A stretch of DNA of 64,000 nt from positions 18,300,427 to 18,364,426 of the forward strand of contig CM031622.1 of NCBI GenBank assembly GCA_018398815.1, given 5' to 3'. Within the stretch, counting starts at the first letter, position 1; each line of letters starts with the position of its first letter. This stretch comes from Conus ventricosus (lineage: Eukaryota > Mollusca > Gastropoda > Neogastropoda > Conidae). Of the stretch, positions 47,941-61,000 are shown in pieces. The translations under genes were made by a program, and so were the position numbers. The notes below the pieces were generated by a model. The model was not told the DNA's origin and did not search any database. It worked only from the letters and a program-made list of their open reading frames with translations.

Positions 47941-48639
47941 AGAGATGCTGCGTTTCTCTTGATGCAATGAAGCACAGATTCCACGTACCCTGCATCTCAT
48001 ACTTGTTAAGCTAAAAATTGGACGTTTGACTTGAGTCAAGTGATGTGTCAGACTTACAGAGGCAAAACAGTGATGTTCAATTCAATACATGGCTGAGAAG
48101 AAGAAAAAATGAAATGAATTAGATGATGACCTTAAACGTTTTTTTTCTCTATTTTGTAAGGGAATCAAGTGACAGCTTTAAAACAATTGCCAGTGGTAGC
48201 CCTGTTCATGTTCTTAATATATTATTCAACTGATCGATATAGTTACTTTAACTTGTGTGTAACAAATCTTTCCTATGGTTGTCAAGCATTCATTCAGGTG
48301 GCTGAGCAGAACATTTTCTGATTTTTTTTCTTTTGTTCAGATTCTTTTAATACTAATTATTTCAGTTAAAAATAATTTGATACCACTATGGCTTAAAGTT
48401 TAAAAAAAATCCTATGAAGTATCTGTTTAGGGGTTTTTGTTGGGTTGCTGTTGTTGTCGTAGATACTGAATGTTTTGGGCAGTGGAGATGTCAAAATTTT
48501 AAAAAAACATTTAAAATCTTTGTAGATTTTTTCAATTTTTATCAAAGTTTTTTTCATTAAATTTTTATTTTTTCATTGGTGATGTTTGGAAAAGAAACGG
48601 ATTCAAACGATAGCCGTGTATGCACATTTTTTCTTATTG

Positions 48640-50195
48640 GACAGTATTTTTTTCTCTTTATTTAACATAGCCATTTCTTTTTTTGGGGCAGTATTTTTTC
48701 TCTTTTTCAAACGATAGCCATTCTTTTTGGACAGTATTTTTTTCTCTTTATTCAAAGAAGCCCTTGTTTTATTGACAGTTTTTGTTTCTTTATTTAACGT
48801 AGCCCTTGTTTTATGGAGTATTTTGTTTCTTTATTCAAACGATATGCCCTTGTTTTATTGGACAGTATTTTTTTCTTTTTTCAAGAATTTTCATTGTTTT
48901 ATTTGACAGTTTTTGTTCTCTTTATTCAAAAAATATGCCATTGTTTTTAGCCGTATTTTGTTCTCTTTATTCAAACGATTGGGCCCGGGGTTTTTTGGCA
49001 GTATTTTGTTTCTTTTATTCAAAAAGTTTTGCCATTGCTTTTTTGGACAGTATTTTGTTCTCTTTTTTCAAACGATTCCCAGTTTTTGGGGGGCAGTATT
49101 TTGTTCCTTTTTTTCAAACGATATGCCTTTTCTTTTTTTGGGAAAGTATTTTGTTTCCTTTATTCAAAGATATCCTTTGCTTTATTAGACAGTCTCTTTG
49201 TTTTTTTTATTAAAACAATATGCCATTGTTTTTTTAACAGCTCTTTGTTCTTTTTATTCAAACAAATCCCATTGCTTTTTTTTAGACGTCTCTTTGTTCC
49301 TTTATTCAAACGATATGCCTTTTGCTTTTATTAACATATTTTGTTCTCTTTTTTTCAAACGATACCTTTGCTTTTATTAACAGTATTTTTTTCCTTTATT
49401 AAAGATATGCCATTGCTTTTTTTGGGACGTATTTTGTTTCTTTTTTTTCAACGTTTCCCATGCTTTTTTTAAACAGTATTTTGTTCTCTTTTTCAACGAT
49501 AGGGGCCTTTGCTTTTTTTTAACAGTTTTTGTTCTCTTTTTTCAAACAAGCCTTTGCTTTTTAAAATTTGACTATTTTTTTTCTCTTTATTCAAACAAAA
49601 TCCCTTTCCCTTTTTTTGGACAGTATTTTGTTTCTTTATTCAAACGTAGGCCTTTGCTTTTTTTTCATATTTTGTTCCTTTATTCAAACGATTGCCTTGC
49701 TTTTTTTGGGGCAGTATTTTGTCTCTTTATTCAAACGATATGCCATTGTTTTATTGGACATATTTTTTTCTCTTTATTAAAACGATATGCCATTCTTTTA
49801 TTAACATATTTTTTTCTCTTTATTCAAACGAATGCCATTGCTTTTTTTGGACTATTTTTTCCTTTTTTCAAACGATATGCCCATTGCTTTTATTAGACGT
49901 CTCTTTGTTCCCTTTTTATTCAAAGATATGCCATTGCTTTTATTGACAGATTTTGTTCTCTTTATTCAAACGATATGCCATTGCTTTTATTAGACGTTTT
50001 TTTGTTCTTTTTATTCAACGATAGCCATTGTTTTTTTATTAACTCCTTGTTCTTTTTATTCAAACGTATGCCATTGCTTTTTTTAGCATATTTTGTTCTC
50101 TTATTCAAACAACCATTGCTTTTATTAGACAGTTTTTTTTCCTTTTTTAAAACGATATCCCATTGCTTTTATTAGAAGTCTCTTTGTTCTCTTTT
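48640..50195 (+). repeat. T-rich minisatellite of about 48 bp, decayed
   Basis: The unit is approximately TTATTCAAACGATATGCCAT + TGCTTTTATTGGACAG + TATTTTGTTCTC. About 30 units occur, but most differ by one- or two-base indels and T-run changes; Phe/Leu-rich open frames are its translation. It ends next to the left LTR region of the minus-strand retroelement. Confidence 0.9.
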
Positions 50196-50502
50196 TGATT
50201 CTTGGACTTGGTGGAGAGGGAAATTTTTCCCCAAGCCAAAGGGACATTTTTGCCTACAAAAGTGGGTGACTTATTTTGACATACTTTTGATCCCCTCATC
50301 ACTACCAAAATTGTTTTTTTTTAAAGGGTAAGTGACAAATACTTTCTTGTCCAAAGGGGTCGATTAATGTTGTTTTTGTAGTAATGTTTAAGGGGTTATA
50401 CAAATGGGGATGCTACAATTTAAAAATAATTTAAGTAAAACAGTACTGTGAGGGGAAAATCAAATTAAAAAAGTTTGTTTGAAAGGTTTTGGGATGAAAA
50501 AT

Positions 50503-52326
50503 TGTAAACCTGGGTGATGTCGATGGAGGAAGGATACGCACACCCAAAACACAACAGCTTGCTTCGATTTCTTTTTAAATCATGCATTCGTCAAATCAAA
50601 CACTAGTAAAGTCTAAACTTTACTACACATTCTAGAACGAACATCAAGCAATGGAATCAAAAAAATAAAACATTCCTTTTTCCCTGAACTTCACAAAATC
50701 ATTTATCTAAAAACCATTAACAACCCGGGTATAAAAAATTTTTACTTTACCGGGCCCGGTGACTTAACTTTTTCACGAATCACTGTTTTTTTCTTTTCCT
50801 TTTTTTTTCTTTTCACTGCCCCACTTTCACAACAGACAAAACTGCTGGATGGTTTTGGCTGCGGAACTGGCTTTGGTTTTGGGGTTCTGCTTGACGAAGT
50901 GACCTGCCGGTATGGGCCCCCCGGGGTTAAGAGGGAAACATGATTTAACATCGACGTTCTCCCTTCTTTTTTCCCTGCATTTGCATTGCACTCTCCTCTC
51001 TCTTCGCTATCGCCCTATCAAAGGACGGTTGCTTTTCTTTTCTTTTTCTTTTCTTTCTTTTCCTCTCATTAGTTAGCAACCCTTCTCTCCACTCTCTCTT
51101 TAGCCCTTTCCCCTGCAGATTTTCCTGCAATTTCCTCAACGGGTTTCTCTTCTCTCCCCCCTTCTCTCTCTCTGCTTCTCTCTCCAAGACCTACCCCAGA
51201 ACCTCCCCCTCTCTCCCCTGTCCGTTCGTTCCTCCAGTTCTCCCTCTCACGCTTTTTTTTATGCCCTAACTCCGGTAAAGGGGCGGGTCCATGGTCAGTT
51301 TTTTTACCCCCCCCCCCTACCCAAGTTATCCCCCCTCAATTCATTGTATTAAGTCTGCGTCCGCCACACGCCACTCTCTGTGGTGGTCTTTTGGTCATTT
51401 AATTGATTACTTGTTTCCCCCCCCCACCACTACCTTCCCTCCCCCTTTTCCTTTTTTTTTAAAACCTGATCCACTAACAGGGCCCTGGCCCACAAATTTG
51501 GCTAGAGGGCCTGAGTAGGCGCCAAGACTTGGTGGCAGACCAACGGACTCCGGCCAGACGGTTGCCCCCTCTGGCAGACGTGCTGTCTCCACGGGCTAAA
51601 AATACCCTTTTAAATGGCTGGGCCAGGTGAATGCGTCGGTCGCTTTTAGTTCGTCTGGTTGGACATCGGGGTCGGTCAAAGCTGCTTAGTCGATGGGCGC
51701 CCGGGACCGTTCCGGGGGCCTCTCCCCTATTTTAATTTGGGCGATCCAACCCATGGCCCGTCTACGGGGCCCCCAAAAATTTGAGTTAGAGCTTTGTCCA
51801 ACAACCTGGACCACGACTTGGTTGTTTATTTTTGCCGTGAAAATTTTCCCCCCTTGCAAAAGAATGCACCGCATGTCTCAAAACAAGGGTACAAAAAAAA
51901 AAAAACAACCGAACTTGCTGACACAAGCCCCGTGAAAAAGTTTAAAAAATTTTTAAAACCCAACGGTTTATAAATTAAAATATATCATTGTGAAATACCA
52001 CCCCAAGGGTTACATTGCGTGCCTTTGCTTTATTTATTATTTAAAACACCTCGCGCACTTAGAAAAATCCCCACCTGCGGATTTGCCATTCTTCTCTTTA
52101 CTTCTTTTGAAAAAACAAAATAAATGATCACGACCATGACCTTCACGAGGATCCCATCCCATTTTTGCAAAAAACACATACACAAAGGGTGTTTGTCCAA
52201 GCATAAAAAACACCACTAAAAAGTCTACAAAAAATATGAACAAGTCTCACCAAAAATATGAACCCTAGCCAACTGGGTGAAACCCTATTCCCAAACAAAA
52301 TAACGTAATCAACCAAAATTTCAACA
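50503..52326 (-). repeat. Left (3') LTR of the Gmr1-like element
   Basis: It starts TGTAAACCTGGGTGATGTCG and is co-linear with 62874-64000 through at least 51561 (TTCCGGCCAGACG-type end of overlap). The inner edge is not fixed because the partner LTR leaves the window. CA at 52325-52326, next to a C-rich stretch (complement of a purine tract), is a possible edge, just below the pol stop at 52380. It contains a C-rich segment near 51306-51460. Confidence 0.65.
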
Positions 52327-52379
52327 AAACCCCCCCGGAAAAGAATGACTTCCTCTGAGTTTCGCTTGCTAGACTACCC

Positions 52380-52900
52380 TTAAAAGTCCTCCGACATTCT
52401 GTCGACCGGGGTTACTGCACCCGGGACCGTAGGGCTGCGGGCCATTGCCCCAAAGCAGAACCCTGCTGTTTTTTAGCTGTGCCTCCGCGGAAATTTTAGT
52501 GGTTGTGATCTTCTCACAGAACTCTTTTCCCTACAAGTTTTGTGGGAAATTTCCTGCACGGGCCCCCACGCCTAAACCTCCTTCCTACGTTTCCTACCCT
52601 TTTTTCCCCTTGTCAACTTCCCGTAGCTTTCCTCACAGGGAACTCGACCCCTTTAGCTCCCGCAACAATACCCCCCTATCCCCCCACCTGATGATCTGTA
52701 CGCAAGAAAAGGTTAGCAAAAGGGGTTCAAGATGGGCGGGGAAACCTGTCTTTTTCCCAAAACCGTCTCTGTTTCCTCACGCTCCATGACCACGCCGGTT
52801 TCCCCGCCTTGACCAAACACTAGAGGACTGTATTGCTGCGAATTTTTAAAAACTCCCTTAGAACCCAATAAAACCTAGCAGCTCCGCTTCGTTTTTGGTC
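52380..52900 (-). pseudogene. Gmr1-like pol: RNase H region and C-terminus
   Basis: After the RT tail (KGAPKTKNEAELLGFIGF, 52866-52920) come fragments such as LRTDHQVG and GVLLREL (52650-52700), at the position of the first RNase H Asp. The very end reads RMSEDF and TAA at 52382-52380, which resembles the usual Leu-Ser-Arg end of such polyproteins. Frames change every 50-100 bases. There is no integrase after it; the LTR follows. Confidence 0.6.
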
Positions 52901-53470
52901 TTTGGGGCTCCTTTAATTATCATCTTTCCCCTTCCCCCCTTTTTGGTGCTTGTGCGCCTCCCACAACAAAAACCCAGGAAAATCCAGGCTTGGAAAACCA
53001 ACCTGGGACTTGTTTTGGTCTGGCTGTGGTTGGGTTGTCTCAACCTCTCTAAAAAAGCTCCCAGTGCCCTTTGCTCCCCTTTCTCATGCTAACAGAAGTC
53101 TCCTGAAATTCACAAAGCCTTTCCACCCCGTCAATAACTTTCCCCATCATCGAGAGAAAAACTGCAGGGCGTTTTCCATTCCCCAAAAAAGGGGTTCGCC
53201 CTGTATAGCCCCCCTGGAGGGAGAATGTGTGACTTTCCTTTGAGTCCCCACTCAAGGGTATTTGCCGTAACCCCCCCTTTAGATCACCTGGTGAAATATG
53301 GGTCTTTCTTGTGGCGATCTGAGCGACAGGGCTTCCTGTTCGGGAGCTCTGCATCGACCTTGGTGACACTGTTGCGTCTATAGTCCACACAAATCGATGC
53401 TCACCTGACTTTTTCCTCACTAAGCATGGGTGCACTATACATGATTTGGCGGTTTTAATCACCCAAGGTC
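52900..53470 (-). pseudogene. Gmr1-like pol: reverse transcriptase
   Basis: The 137-codon frame 53049-53462 aligns with the Ty3/gypsy RT fingers and palm: VRKKSGEHRFV (basic template-binding strand), DLKGGLRQIPLSGDSKESH (the block with the first catalytic Asp) and MMGKVIDGVERLC. The catalytic tyrosine-x-aspartate-aspartate box should follow near 53050 but cannot be read, because the sequence there is garbled. RT copies the element RNA into DNA in cytoplasmic particles. Confidence 0.75.
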
Positions 53471-53549
53471 CCCAAAATCTTTTCTACCTCCCCTCGATCA
53501 CTTTTGGTGGATATGGGGTGGGTAGGGTTTCACATGTGGGTTTTTTCGT

Positions 53550-54660
53550 GTTAAATCCCCGTACTTCTTAGAGTTTCCTGCCTGGGGTTTTTCAGTCGGG
53601 CCCCTATACTGTTTAGGAGCCCCCCAAAACCTCCGGGGCTCTCGTCTAGCCCTTCAACAGTGACCATCCCTGTATGACTCTTCCCTGAAACCACAAAAAA
53701 AATCTCCCTTCTTCTGCTGGGTCTCCTTCCCTCCACAAAAATTTCTGCTGCCCAGTGCGGTCCCCCACGCTGATTATTTGCGGAGCAAATTTGCATGGAA
53801 AAGTTTGTTTCCCCTTTACACGTTCGGGAGTCCTGATCTACCTTTTCTGTGGTGAATGGTCCCTTCCCAAGCATCACACTTGTTTGATCCCCGGGGGAAA
53901 CAGAACGGGGCGTCTCCCCCTTGGGAAATTGCTTCCCCCAAAATTCTGTCTATTGCTTTGGGGCACCAGCCTCCCGAAAAATCTCCCTTTCACCTTTCTG
54001 CTCCTCTAGCCTATTGCGAGGGCCACCACATACGAAAGTGGTTTTGACCCCTTCTGACTCCCCGTTCTCCGGGCCACAGCTCTTTGAAGCACACCGGGCC
54101 CCTGCTGTCCCCCTACGCGCCCAAAAGGCGAAAACCCGTGCTCTCCTGAGGGGTTCCCGTAGGGGAACAGGCCGTGGAATGTACGGTCCCCCTCGCTGGC
54201 CTTCCTCACAGAGACTTTAAGGCCCTCAGCAACCCTTGAATCTCTCACCAACCATTTCTTTTTTGGGGGGATGGGGGAGGAGAAGCTGTGTGATCCCCGC
54301 AGCCTGTGACCTCCTTTATCACGCCTGAGGGGAACTGGACCCCCGTCCGAAATTTTTTGGGTGGGACACCCACGCAGAAAGATGTCTACCCGCCCCTTTA
54401 GCGACTGTTGGTTCTCGCCTTTTCCGCAACTGCTTCTGGGTATCTGGGCGGTAGTCCAGAGCGTCAACACTACCGTGCCCCCCCCTTTTGGGAACAGGGG
54501 GGTTGGGGGGCCCAAACAGATCAAACGCCCCCTCCGAATGGTGTTCAATTAAGGGGGGGTTTAAAGGGGCCTCCTCTTTACCCCTCTTGTGGTGACCCCT
54601 TTTACCACGTCACATGACATGAGAAACGCTTTATTCTGCCATTGCTCCTGGCCAATGACA
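53550..54660 (-). pseudogene. Gmr1-like pol: integrase
   Basis: Scattered over three minus frames, in order from high to low coordinates, are PPRYPEAVAEK (54425-54452, start of the RNase-H-fold core), GVIKEVT (around 54320), PQESTGF (54120-54145), RGPVCFKELW (54065-54095) and GKGPFTTEKV (53840-53870, the C-terminal barrel). These are integrase landmarks in correct order, and they lie upstream of RT in the direction of translation. Many indels break the frame; the zinc-binding N-terminus was not identified. Protease should lie between 55145 and 54660 but is not readable. Confidence 0.7.
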
Positions 54661-55144
54661 TCAAAGTTTCGGTCAGCTGTTTTGTGGGGCCGAGAGACCC
54701 CCCTGAGCGACTCGTGACCCCCCGACATGACAGTGTCACGATAACTGCTGGTACCTCTAAAAGGTGGTCACCTTCCTGTTTCCCCTTGGGAAAACTCGGT
54801 AAAAAAACCCGCCTTTCACAAGAAATTGTCTCACCCCTCTAACCCCCTGTTTTCTTCCCCCCTCTTGCCAACTCCCAAGACTTACGAGCGAAAGGGGCTT
54901 GTTCCCGCGCTGCCCTAAACTCACGGCGACCATCTATGCCCACTTTCCCTTTCGGGAAAGACTACGGTTTTTTCAACCTTTTCCCCCTTTGGCTCCGTGT
55001 TTTAACTGCTGCCCCTGTAGCAGTAACAATCAGGGTCCCCTGGATCCCTTCCCCTGGAATATTTCCCTGATCAAATCATGAAGGGGTTTTCTCCCTACCG
55101 CGCAGACAACCCCCCTGAGAAGTAAAGGGGGACGACTTCTTTCT

Positions 55145-55954
55145 TCAACTGGAAACTCCCTCACACCATCGATTAGAGTAAGGGCTGGATTTGCCCCCCT
55201 TTAATCCCCTTTTCGACCAGCGTGTTCTCACCCCACGCATAAAACCAGTGTTGTAACACTTTCCCCCCTGCTGGCCTTTTCCACCTTCTTCCACTGGTAA
55301 CGAACCACTCAGCCTAGTGCCCTCCATCCCTGACACTGACTGCTGTCCAGTGCTAGCCATAGGCCGCACTCCACCCTCTTCAGACTGAATCCCTTTTGGT
55401 TCCACTGCAGGTCGTTTCCCTTGACGACCCTTATCGACTTCTTGCAAGGCTGCTGCCTTCTGGAACCTCATGCGACAATCCCTCGCCACATGTCCCTTCT
55501 TGTGACAAATGAAACACCTAATGTCCCTTTGCCCTTCCTTCTGCCCCACCACTGGTTTTTGCAGACTTTGCAGAAAACTCCCCTGGTCTCCTTGCACTCT
55601 TCTCACCTGTGCCTAGGACCTGTTTCTCCTGCACCTTAGTGCCCAAACGTGCCTCTCTATACACCTCTGCGAACTTCAACAACTCCCCTGCTGTTTCTGG
55701 CTGTCTCTCTTTCAATGTATGGTTAACTCAGGGCCGCAACCTGACAAATCTGTTCCTTCATAACTAGCTCTTTCAACTCAGCGAACTCCTTTTTCGTACC
55801 GCTCAACTCTAACCACTTCTCAAAATAGTGATCCAAACGTGCACCAAATGAGTGTACGTCTAAACCTGCTTGTAATTTAGCTGAACGAAATTTCTTCCTG
55901 AACCCCTCCTCTGTGAGGTCAATCCCTTCATCCAATGATTCCTTCACCAGCGCC
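55145..55954 (-). pseudogene. Gmr1-like gag, C-terminal part
   Basis: From the LINE junction the minus frame reads LTEEGFRKKFRSAKLQAG and a capsid-like helical segment (to 55730). After a frameshift it continues to the nucleocapsid knuckle CFICHKKGHVARDC (55475-55520), a CCHC zinc finger that packages element RNA, and a Gly/Gln-rich tail. Unlike pol, this region is fairly clean. The residues seen before LTEEG in the open frame belong partly to the duplicated target and LINE. Confidence 0.78.
55940..55954. repeat. Target-site duplication, left of LINE
   Basis: TCCTTCACCAGCGCC here and TCCTTCACAGCGCC at 61905-61918 differ by one C. Both are gag sequence and bracket the LINE exactly. Confidence 0.88.
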
Positions 55955-56670
55955 TCCGGGGGGTTACGACCTTGTCGTGGTCGGAGGGTTTGCGTGGTCA
56001 GTGATCCCTTAGGCTCTGCTGGCGGGGGCATCAATACTGAAGATAGGCTGTTTTTTTTCATACTGCTTCTAGGCCTGAGAGTGCAGATGCTGTTTGGCCT
56101 AAGCGTAACGTGGTAAGGAGTTGATGCCCCTGGTGGGGCTTCCCATGTCAGATAGGCTAAGGGTGAGGATCCTGACTAAGAGTAACCCGCCTTTCTCCTT
56201 TTGTGTTTTCTGCCTCCCTTATTTGGCCCTTTTCTATCTTCGTCTCCCCTTCAAGTCTTCTTTTTCACACTCTTTTCTCTCTGTGGTCTCCTTAAGATCC
56301 GCCGTGTTTGCCGTGCGGTGCGACCTGTGTCGAGGGAATGAGGTCCTGGTGATTGAGAGGCCGTGCTTGAGAGGCCTGTGCTCTCAACACGTCACTTTGG
56401 CTCGACCTCTCCTAGACAGGGAGTACACTTTGCCCGGGTGTACTAATCGCTCCCCTTCTTGGGCTGGGTCAAGACAAGCAGTTCCCCTGCTGCCATGTGA
56501 ACCCCTGCAGTGCTCAGCTCTCTGTCCCCGGGAGTTGAGCATGATCAGGGGGGATGGGTTAGTTGCTTCTGTTTGTCGTATGTCTTTTCCCGAAGCCTGG
56601 AAGGGGTCAAGACATTGGTTTCTTGGCCCTGGCCCCTTAGTTGGACTCCAAGGTGGGTGGTAAGGGAGAG
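55955..56670 (+). promoter_or_regulatory. LINE 5' untranslated region
   Basis: It begins TCCGGGGGGTTACGACC and contains the hairpin CGACC-TTGTCGT-GGTCG (55968-55984), a CTGGCGGGGGC segment and, at 56128-56146, CCTGGTGGGGCTTCCCATG. A T/C-rich stretch follows at 56185-56290. Full-length LINEs carry internal promoters, and some a self-cleaving ribozyme, here; neither can be proved by eye. Confidence 0.5.
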
Positions 56671-58013
56671 ATGAATCATACTAAACTAAATATGGCTTTT
56701 TCAAAAACATTCCCCCAAAAGGAAGAGGAAGTCAGCATCCCCTATTTCAGGGGATGGTCAAAACAGATAGTGATTCTGATACAGAAGTGAGACAGAAGAC
56801 AGGTTTTTGGGCTTCCTGGCTCGTGATGGAGGGGACGGAGCAGGAACGACCCTTTCAGCTCTGAGCCCTTTTGCCATACAAAAGGGCTTTCAAGGTTTGG
56901 CAGGTGACCCTCGGTCCATCAAGAGGTTACGGAATGGCTCGTTCCTTATTGATGTAAATCACAGAAACAATCTGACCAGCTGCTGAAGGCAACAAAATTA
57001 GTGGACAGGGAGATCGAGTAACTCCCCACAAACAATTAAATTCATCAAAAGGCGTGATTCGCTGCAGGGATTTATCTGGTGTCTCGGAGGCAGAAATTAA
57101 ATCGGAGCTGGCGTCCCAGGGTGTGACGGAGGTGCGCAGGGTGACAGTAAAGAAGGGTGCAGAAAGAGTGGCCACCAACACCCTCTTTCTGACATTCTGC
57201 AACCCTGTGCTGCCTCCGGTCATCAAATCGGCTACCTGAATGTCCGGGTGAGTTATATGTTCCGTCCCCGTTGGGTGCTTCAGGTGCCAGAAGTTTGGCC
57301 ATGTCAGGGACCGCTGTTCTGGCAGGAGGTGTGTGGTATTTGGGCTGCAAGGCAACCCATGATGGGCCGTGTCATGTCCGGCACATTGTGCTAACTGCGG
57401 TGGCGACCATCCCTCCTCTTCCCGAAATTGTCCTTCTTGGATTCAGGAATCTGCTATACAACGAGTCAAAAGGGAAAAGAAGATCTCTTTTTTTGAAGCC
57501 CGGAAACAGGTTGTGGGCAGTCAGACGCCGACAGCTTCTTCCTACGCTTCGGCTGTTAAGAAGGTTCCCACAGTTTCTACTCGGTCAGTCTGCTGCCAGA
57601 CTGATGAATTCATGTTTTCGAAAACATTGCAAGTAAGATCTGTCAGTTCTGGTGGTAGCAGGTCCACCACCTTCCAAACCAAAGTGACTGCCCTGGTGGA
57701 GGCAAAAAATCCGCCCCCCTCCAGACTGCCCAGCAGTCTACAACATCTGCTGCTGGGCAGATTAAAAAACCAGCACCTCGAACTCCTCTGTCCAGTGCCC
57801 GTGCGGCAGGGAGTTCCACCCAGTGTGGAGAGTGGGAGATTAGGACAAAACCTCCACCATCCCCCAAATTTCCAGACCTCCACCATCTCCAAAATCCAGG
57901 CCTTTGTCACCTGCGGGCAAGTCTGCCAGCGGGTCCAAAGACCAACACAGTCCAGTGAAACTAAAAATAAGTTCACTCCATTGGCCGCAGATGCTGATGG
58001 GGAGATGACCTGA
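56671..58013 (+). pseudogene. LINE ORF1, gag-like RNA-binding protein
   Basis: A possible start is ATG 56671 (MNHTKLNMAFSK). Readable parts are a conserved N-terminal block around NGSFLIDVNHRNN (56930-56975), VIRCRDLSGVSEAEIKSEL and VTEVRRVTVKKGAERV (57050-57170), then CCHC knuckles ending with CANCGGDHPSSSRNCPSW (57387-57440), a Lys-rich linker and a Ser/Pro-rich tail to the stop at 58013. It would coat LINE RNA in ribonucleoprotein particles. At least three frameshifts are present. ORF2 starts 27 bases later. Confidence 0.8.
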
Positions 58014-58040
58014 TCTCTCTCCTTTTTCGCCCTCTGCACC

Positions 58041-61000
58041 ATGGATAGTACAATATTCCATTGGAATATCCGTGGATTAAATTCCAACTTTGAGGAGCTG
58101 CAGCTTCTGTGTCGATCTATAAAACCTTCCGTCGTGGCTCTTCAGGAAACCCAAAATTCAAAGCCAGAAGACCTTTACTCTTTCTGGCTTTAATATACTT
58201 TCAAAACCTGCACAACCATCCACGTTGGGATTGTCGGGCGGTGTTGCCCTTCTCCTACACAAAACTTTGTTTTTATAGTCCTGTCACTTTGTCTACCTCC
58301 CTTCAGGCTGTAGCTGCGAGAGTCACTCTCCACAAGACTGTGACACTCTGTTCCCTTTATCTTCCACCTTCTGTCCCGTTTGTCGTCAGGACCTTGTCAG
58401 TCTGATAGGAGAACTTCCTCGACCTTTTTTGCTGTTGGTGACTTTAAACGGTCACAACCCTCTTTGGGGTAGTGCCGGTACGTCACCCAGAGGTCTGCTG
58501 ATTGAAGATGTCCTTCAGACTTGGATTTGTGTTGTCTGAATGACGGATCTGCAACTTACCTCCACTCTTCCACTGGTTCACTTTCGTGTTTAGATTTGTC
58601 GGTTTGTGACCCCTCGCTGGTCCTGGACTATGAGTGGTCTGTCCTGACGATCTGCACGGAAGTGACCATTTCCCTGTCCTTCTACAACCTGTAATAACTG
58701 AACACGTCTCTGTTTCTCAACATCTAAATTACAAGAAAGCAAACTGGATCTATTCGCAACCACTATTTCTAAAGAATTCCAGGACACTGACTTTCTTCAG
58801 AGTCCGGACCCAGCTGAATCACTGACTAACACTGTGATCAAGTGTGCTAAAGCTTGTATTCCAGTGTCTTCCGATAAACTACAAATGCCAAAAACACCCT
58901 GGTTTGATTCAGACTGCCAACAAATTTCCAAAGTTCGAAAACGGGCTCAGCGTCAGGTTTTACCAACGACCTTCGGGTCCCAACGCTCGAGCCCATCAAA
59001 AACTCCGTGCTAAATCTAGACACACTTTTAAAATCAGTAAACGTCGGTCCTGGAGAAGCTTCTGCTCCAGGCTGACATCAAAAACTTCTAAGAAAAAAGT
59101 GTGGAACATCATTAAGAAAATCAAAGGGAAGAAAAACCTGTCCCACTGTGAACCATCTCAAGTTTTCAGATTCTTTAATAAAAGAGAAGAAAAGCAGTTG
59201 CTAATCTGCTTGCTTCAACCATGAAAAGAATTCCTCCTCTTCTAATAAATCGGTCACTTTTGTCAAACACAAAGCCCTAAAAGAAAAATCTCCCTGCAAC
59301 TTTTCATCCGACAACATGGAAGACTACAATCTTCCTTTTACATTAAACGAGCTGAAATCTGCCTTACTCTCTTGCAGCGATTCCTCTCCAGGTATAGATG
59401 ACATACATTATCAACTTTGAAACATCTTCCGCAAGAAGGTCTGAACATCCTGTTACAGGTATACAACCACGTGTGGACTACAGGTTGCTTTCCACCCTCT
59501 TGGCGACAGCCCTCATTATTCCCATCCCCAAACCTGGAAAAGATCTTTCTAATCCATCTAACTACCGTCCAATAGCTTTGACCAGCTTTGTCTGTAAACT
59601 GATGGAGAAAATGGTCAATGCTAGGCTCATGTGGAAACTGAAACCGATGCCTTTTGGCGAAAGAACAGTGTGGTTTCCGCAAACATCGTAGTACAGTTGA
59701 CCATTTGATTCGTCTGGAATCTACACTTAGGAACGCTTTTTTAAACAGACAGCATGCAGTGGCAATTTCTTTGACTTGGAGAAGGCCTACGATACCACCT
59801 GGAAGTCGGGGATACTTCATGATCTCCACGATCTGGGTTTTCGAGGTCATCTTCCTCTTTTTATTCAAATTTTTTGGCAGAACGACAGTTTCAGGTCCGG
59901 GTTGGCACCACCTCTCTGATGTCCACGAGCAGGAGTTGGTGTTCCCCAGGGAGCATACTGTCTCCTGCCCTTAGTATTAAAATCAACAACATTGTGAAAT
60001 CAGTTCAGCAGGTTCGACTGCTCATTTGTTTGTGGATGATTTTGCTGTCTACGCAACTGGAAAACCTGTACCGAGTGTCCAGCGCAGGCTCCAGCTTTGC
60101 GTAGATAAATCCATCGATGGGCGGATGAAAACGGTTTCACCTTTTCTGCTACAAAAACCCAATGTATTCACTTCCATACTTCCGTCAGTTTTTTCCAGAT
60201 CGGAACTTCAAGTAGGGAAATCTCCCATTCCAGCTGTTAAAGAGGCCAAATTTCTGGGAGTCATTTTGACCAAAAACTTAACTTTCTCAGCCATATAAAA
60301 ACCCCAAAACTGCTTGCCAAAAGGCACTGAATTTCTGCGGGTCGTAGCACACACCGACTGGGCGCTGATAAGAAAACTTTGTTGCACCTCTACAGAGCCC
60401 TGGTCGTTCTAAACTAGACTTACGGTTGTGCTGTGTACGGCTCCGCAAGATCATCTTACCTCAAACTCTTGGACCCTATCCACCATCAAGGGCTTCGTCT
60501 CTGTCTTGGAGCGTTCCGCACCCCCTGTGTACACCTGTACGCAGAGGCAGGTGAACCTTCACTGTCCAATCGCAGGCTGAAACTGTCTTTGAATTATTAT
60601 ATCCGACTGTTCTCAGAACCACAAGAATCCTGCCTATGACTGTGTTTTTGACCCTCCGTTCCAAAGTAATTTGAAAATAACCCAAATGTATTTCCCCCGT
60701 TGGGCTTCGTATGCAGCCTCACGTGCGGAATTTCAGGTATAGACCTGGGAGTAGTTTCCCTTTTTCCAAGTTTCCGGATCAACCTCCATGGACCTTTTTC
60801 ACACCAGAGATTCGTTTTGATCTCGCACTTTCCGTAAGGAGTCTACCGCTCTCTGCGTACAAGGCTTTGTATGCCGAGCTCTGTTCCAAATTCCATCCTA
60901 TCAAAAGTTTCACTGACGGTTCAAGTCTGAGAATGGAGTGGCCTGTGCAGCCTACTGCCCTGGGGCTCCTTCTCAGATATTGTTGGAACATATACATCAG

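Noticed and set aside
48806..50175. Phe-rich membrane-like proteins
   Set aside because: Translations of the T-rich 48-bp minisatellite in all three frames.
50742..51592. Small basic proteins within the LTR
   Set aside because: Frames differ between the two LTR copies and arise from T/C-rich tracts, so they are not conserved coding sequence.
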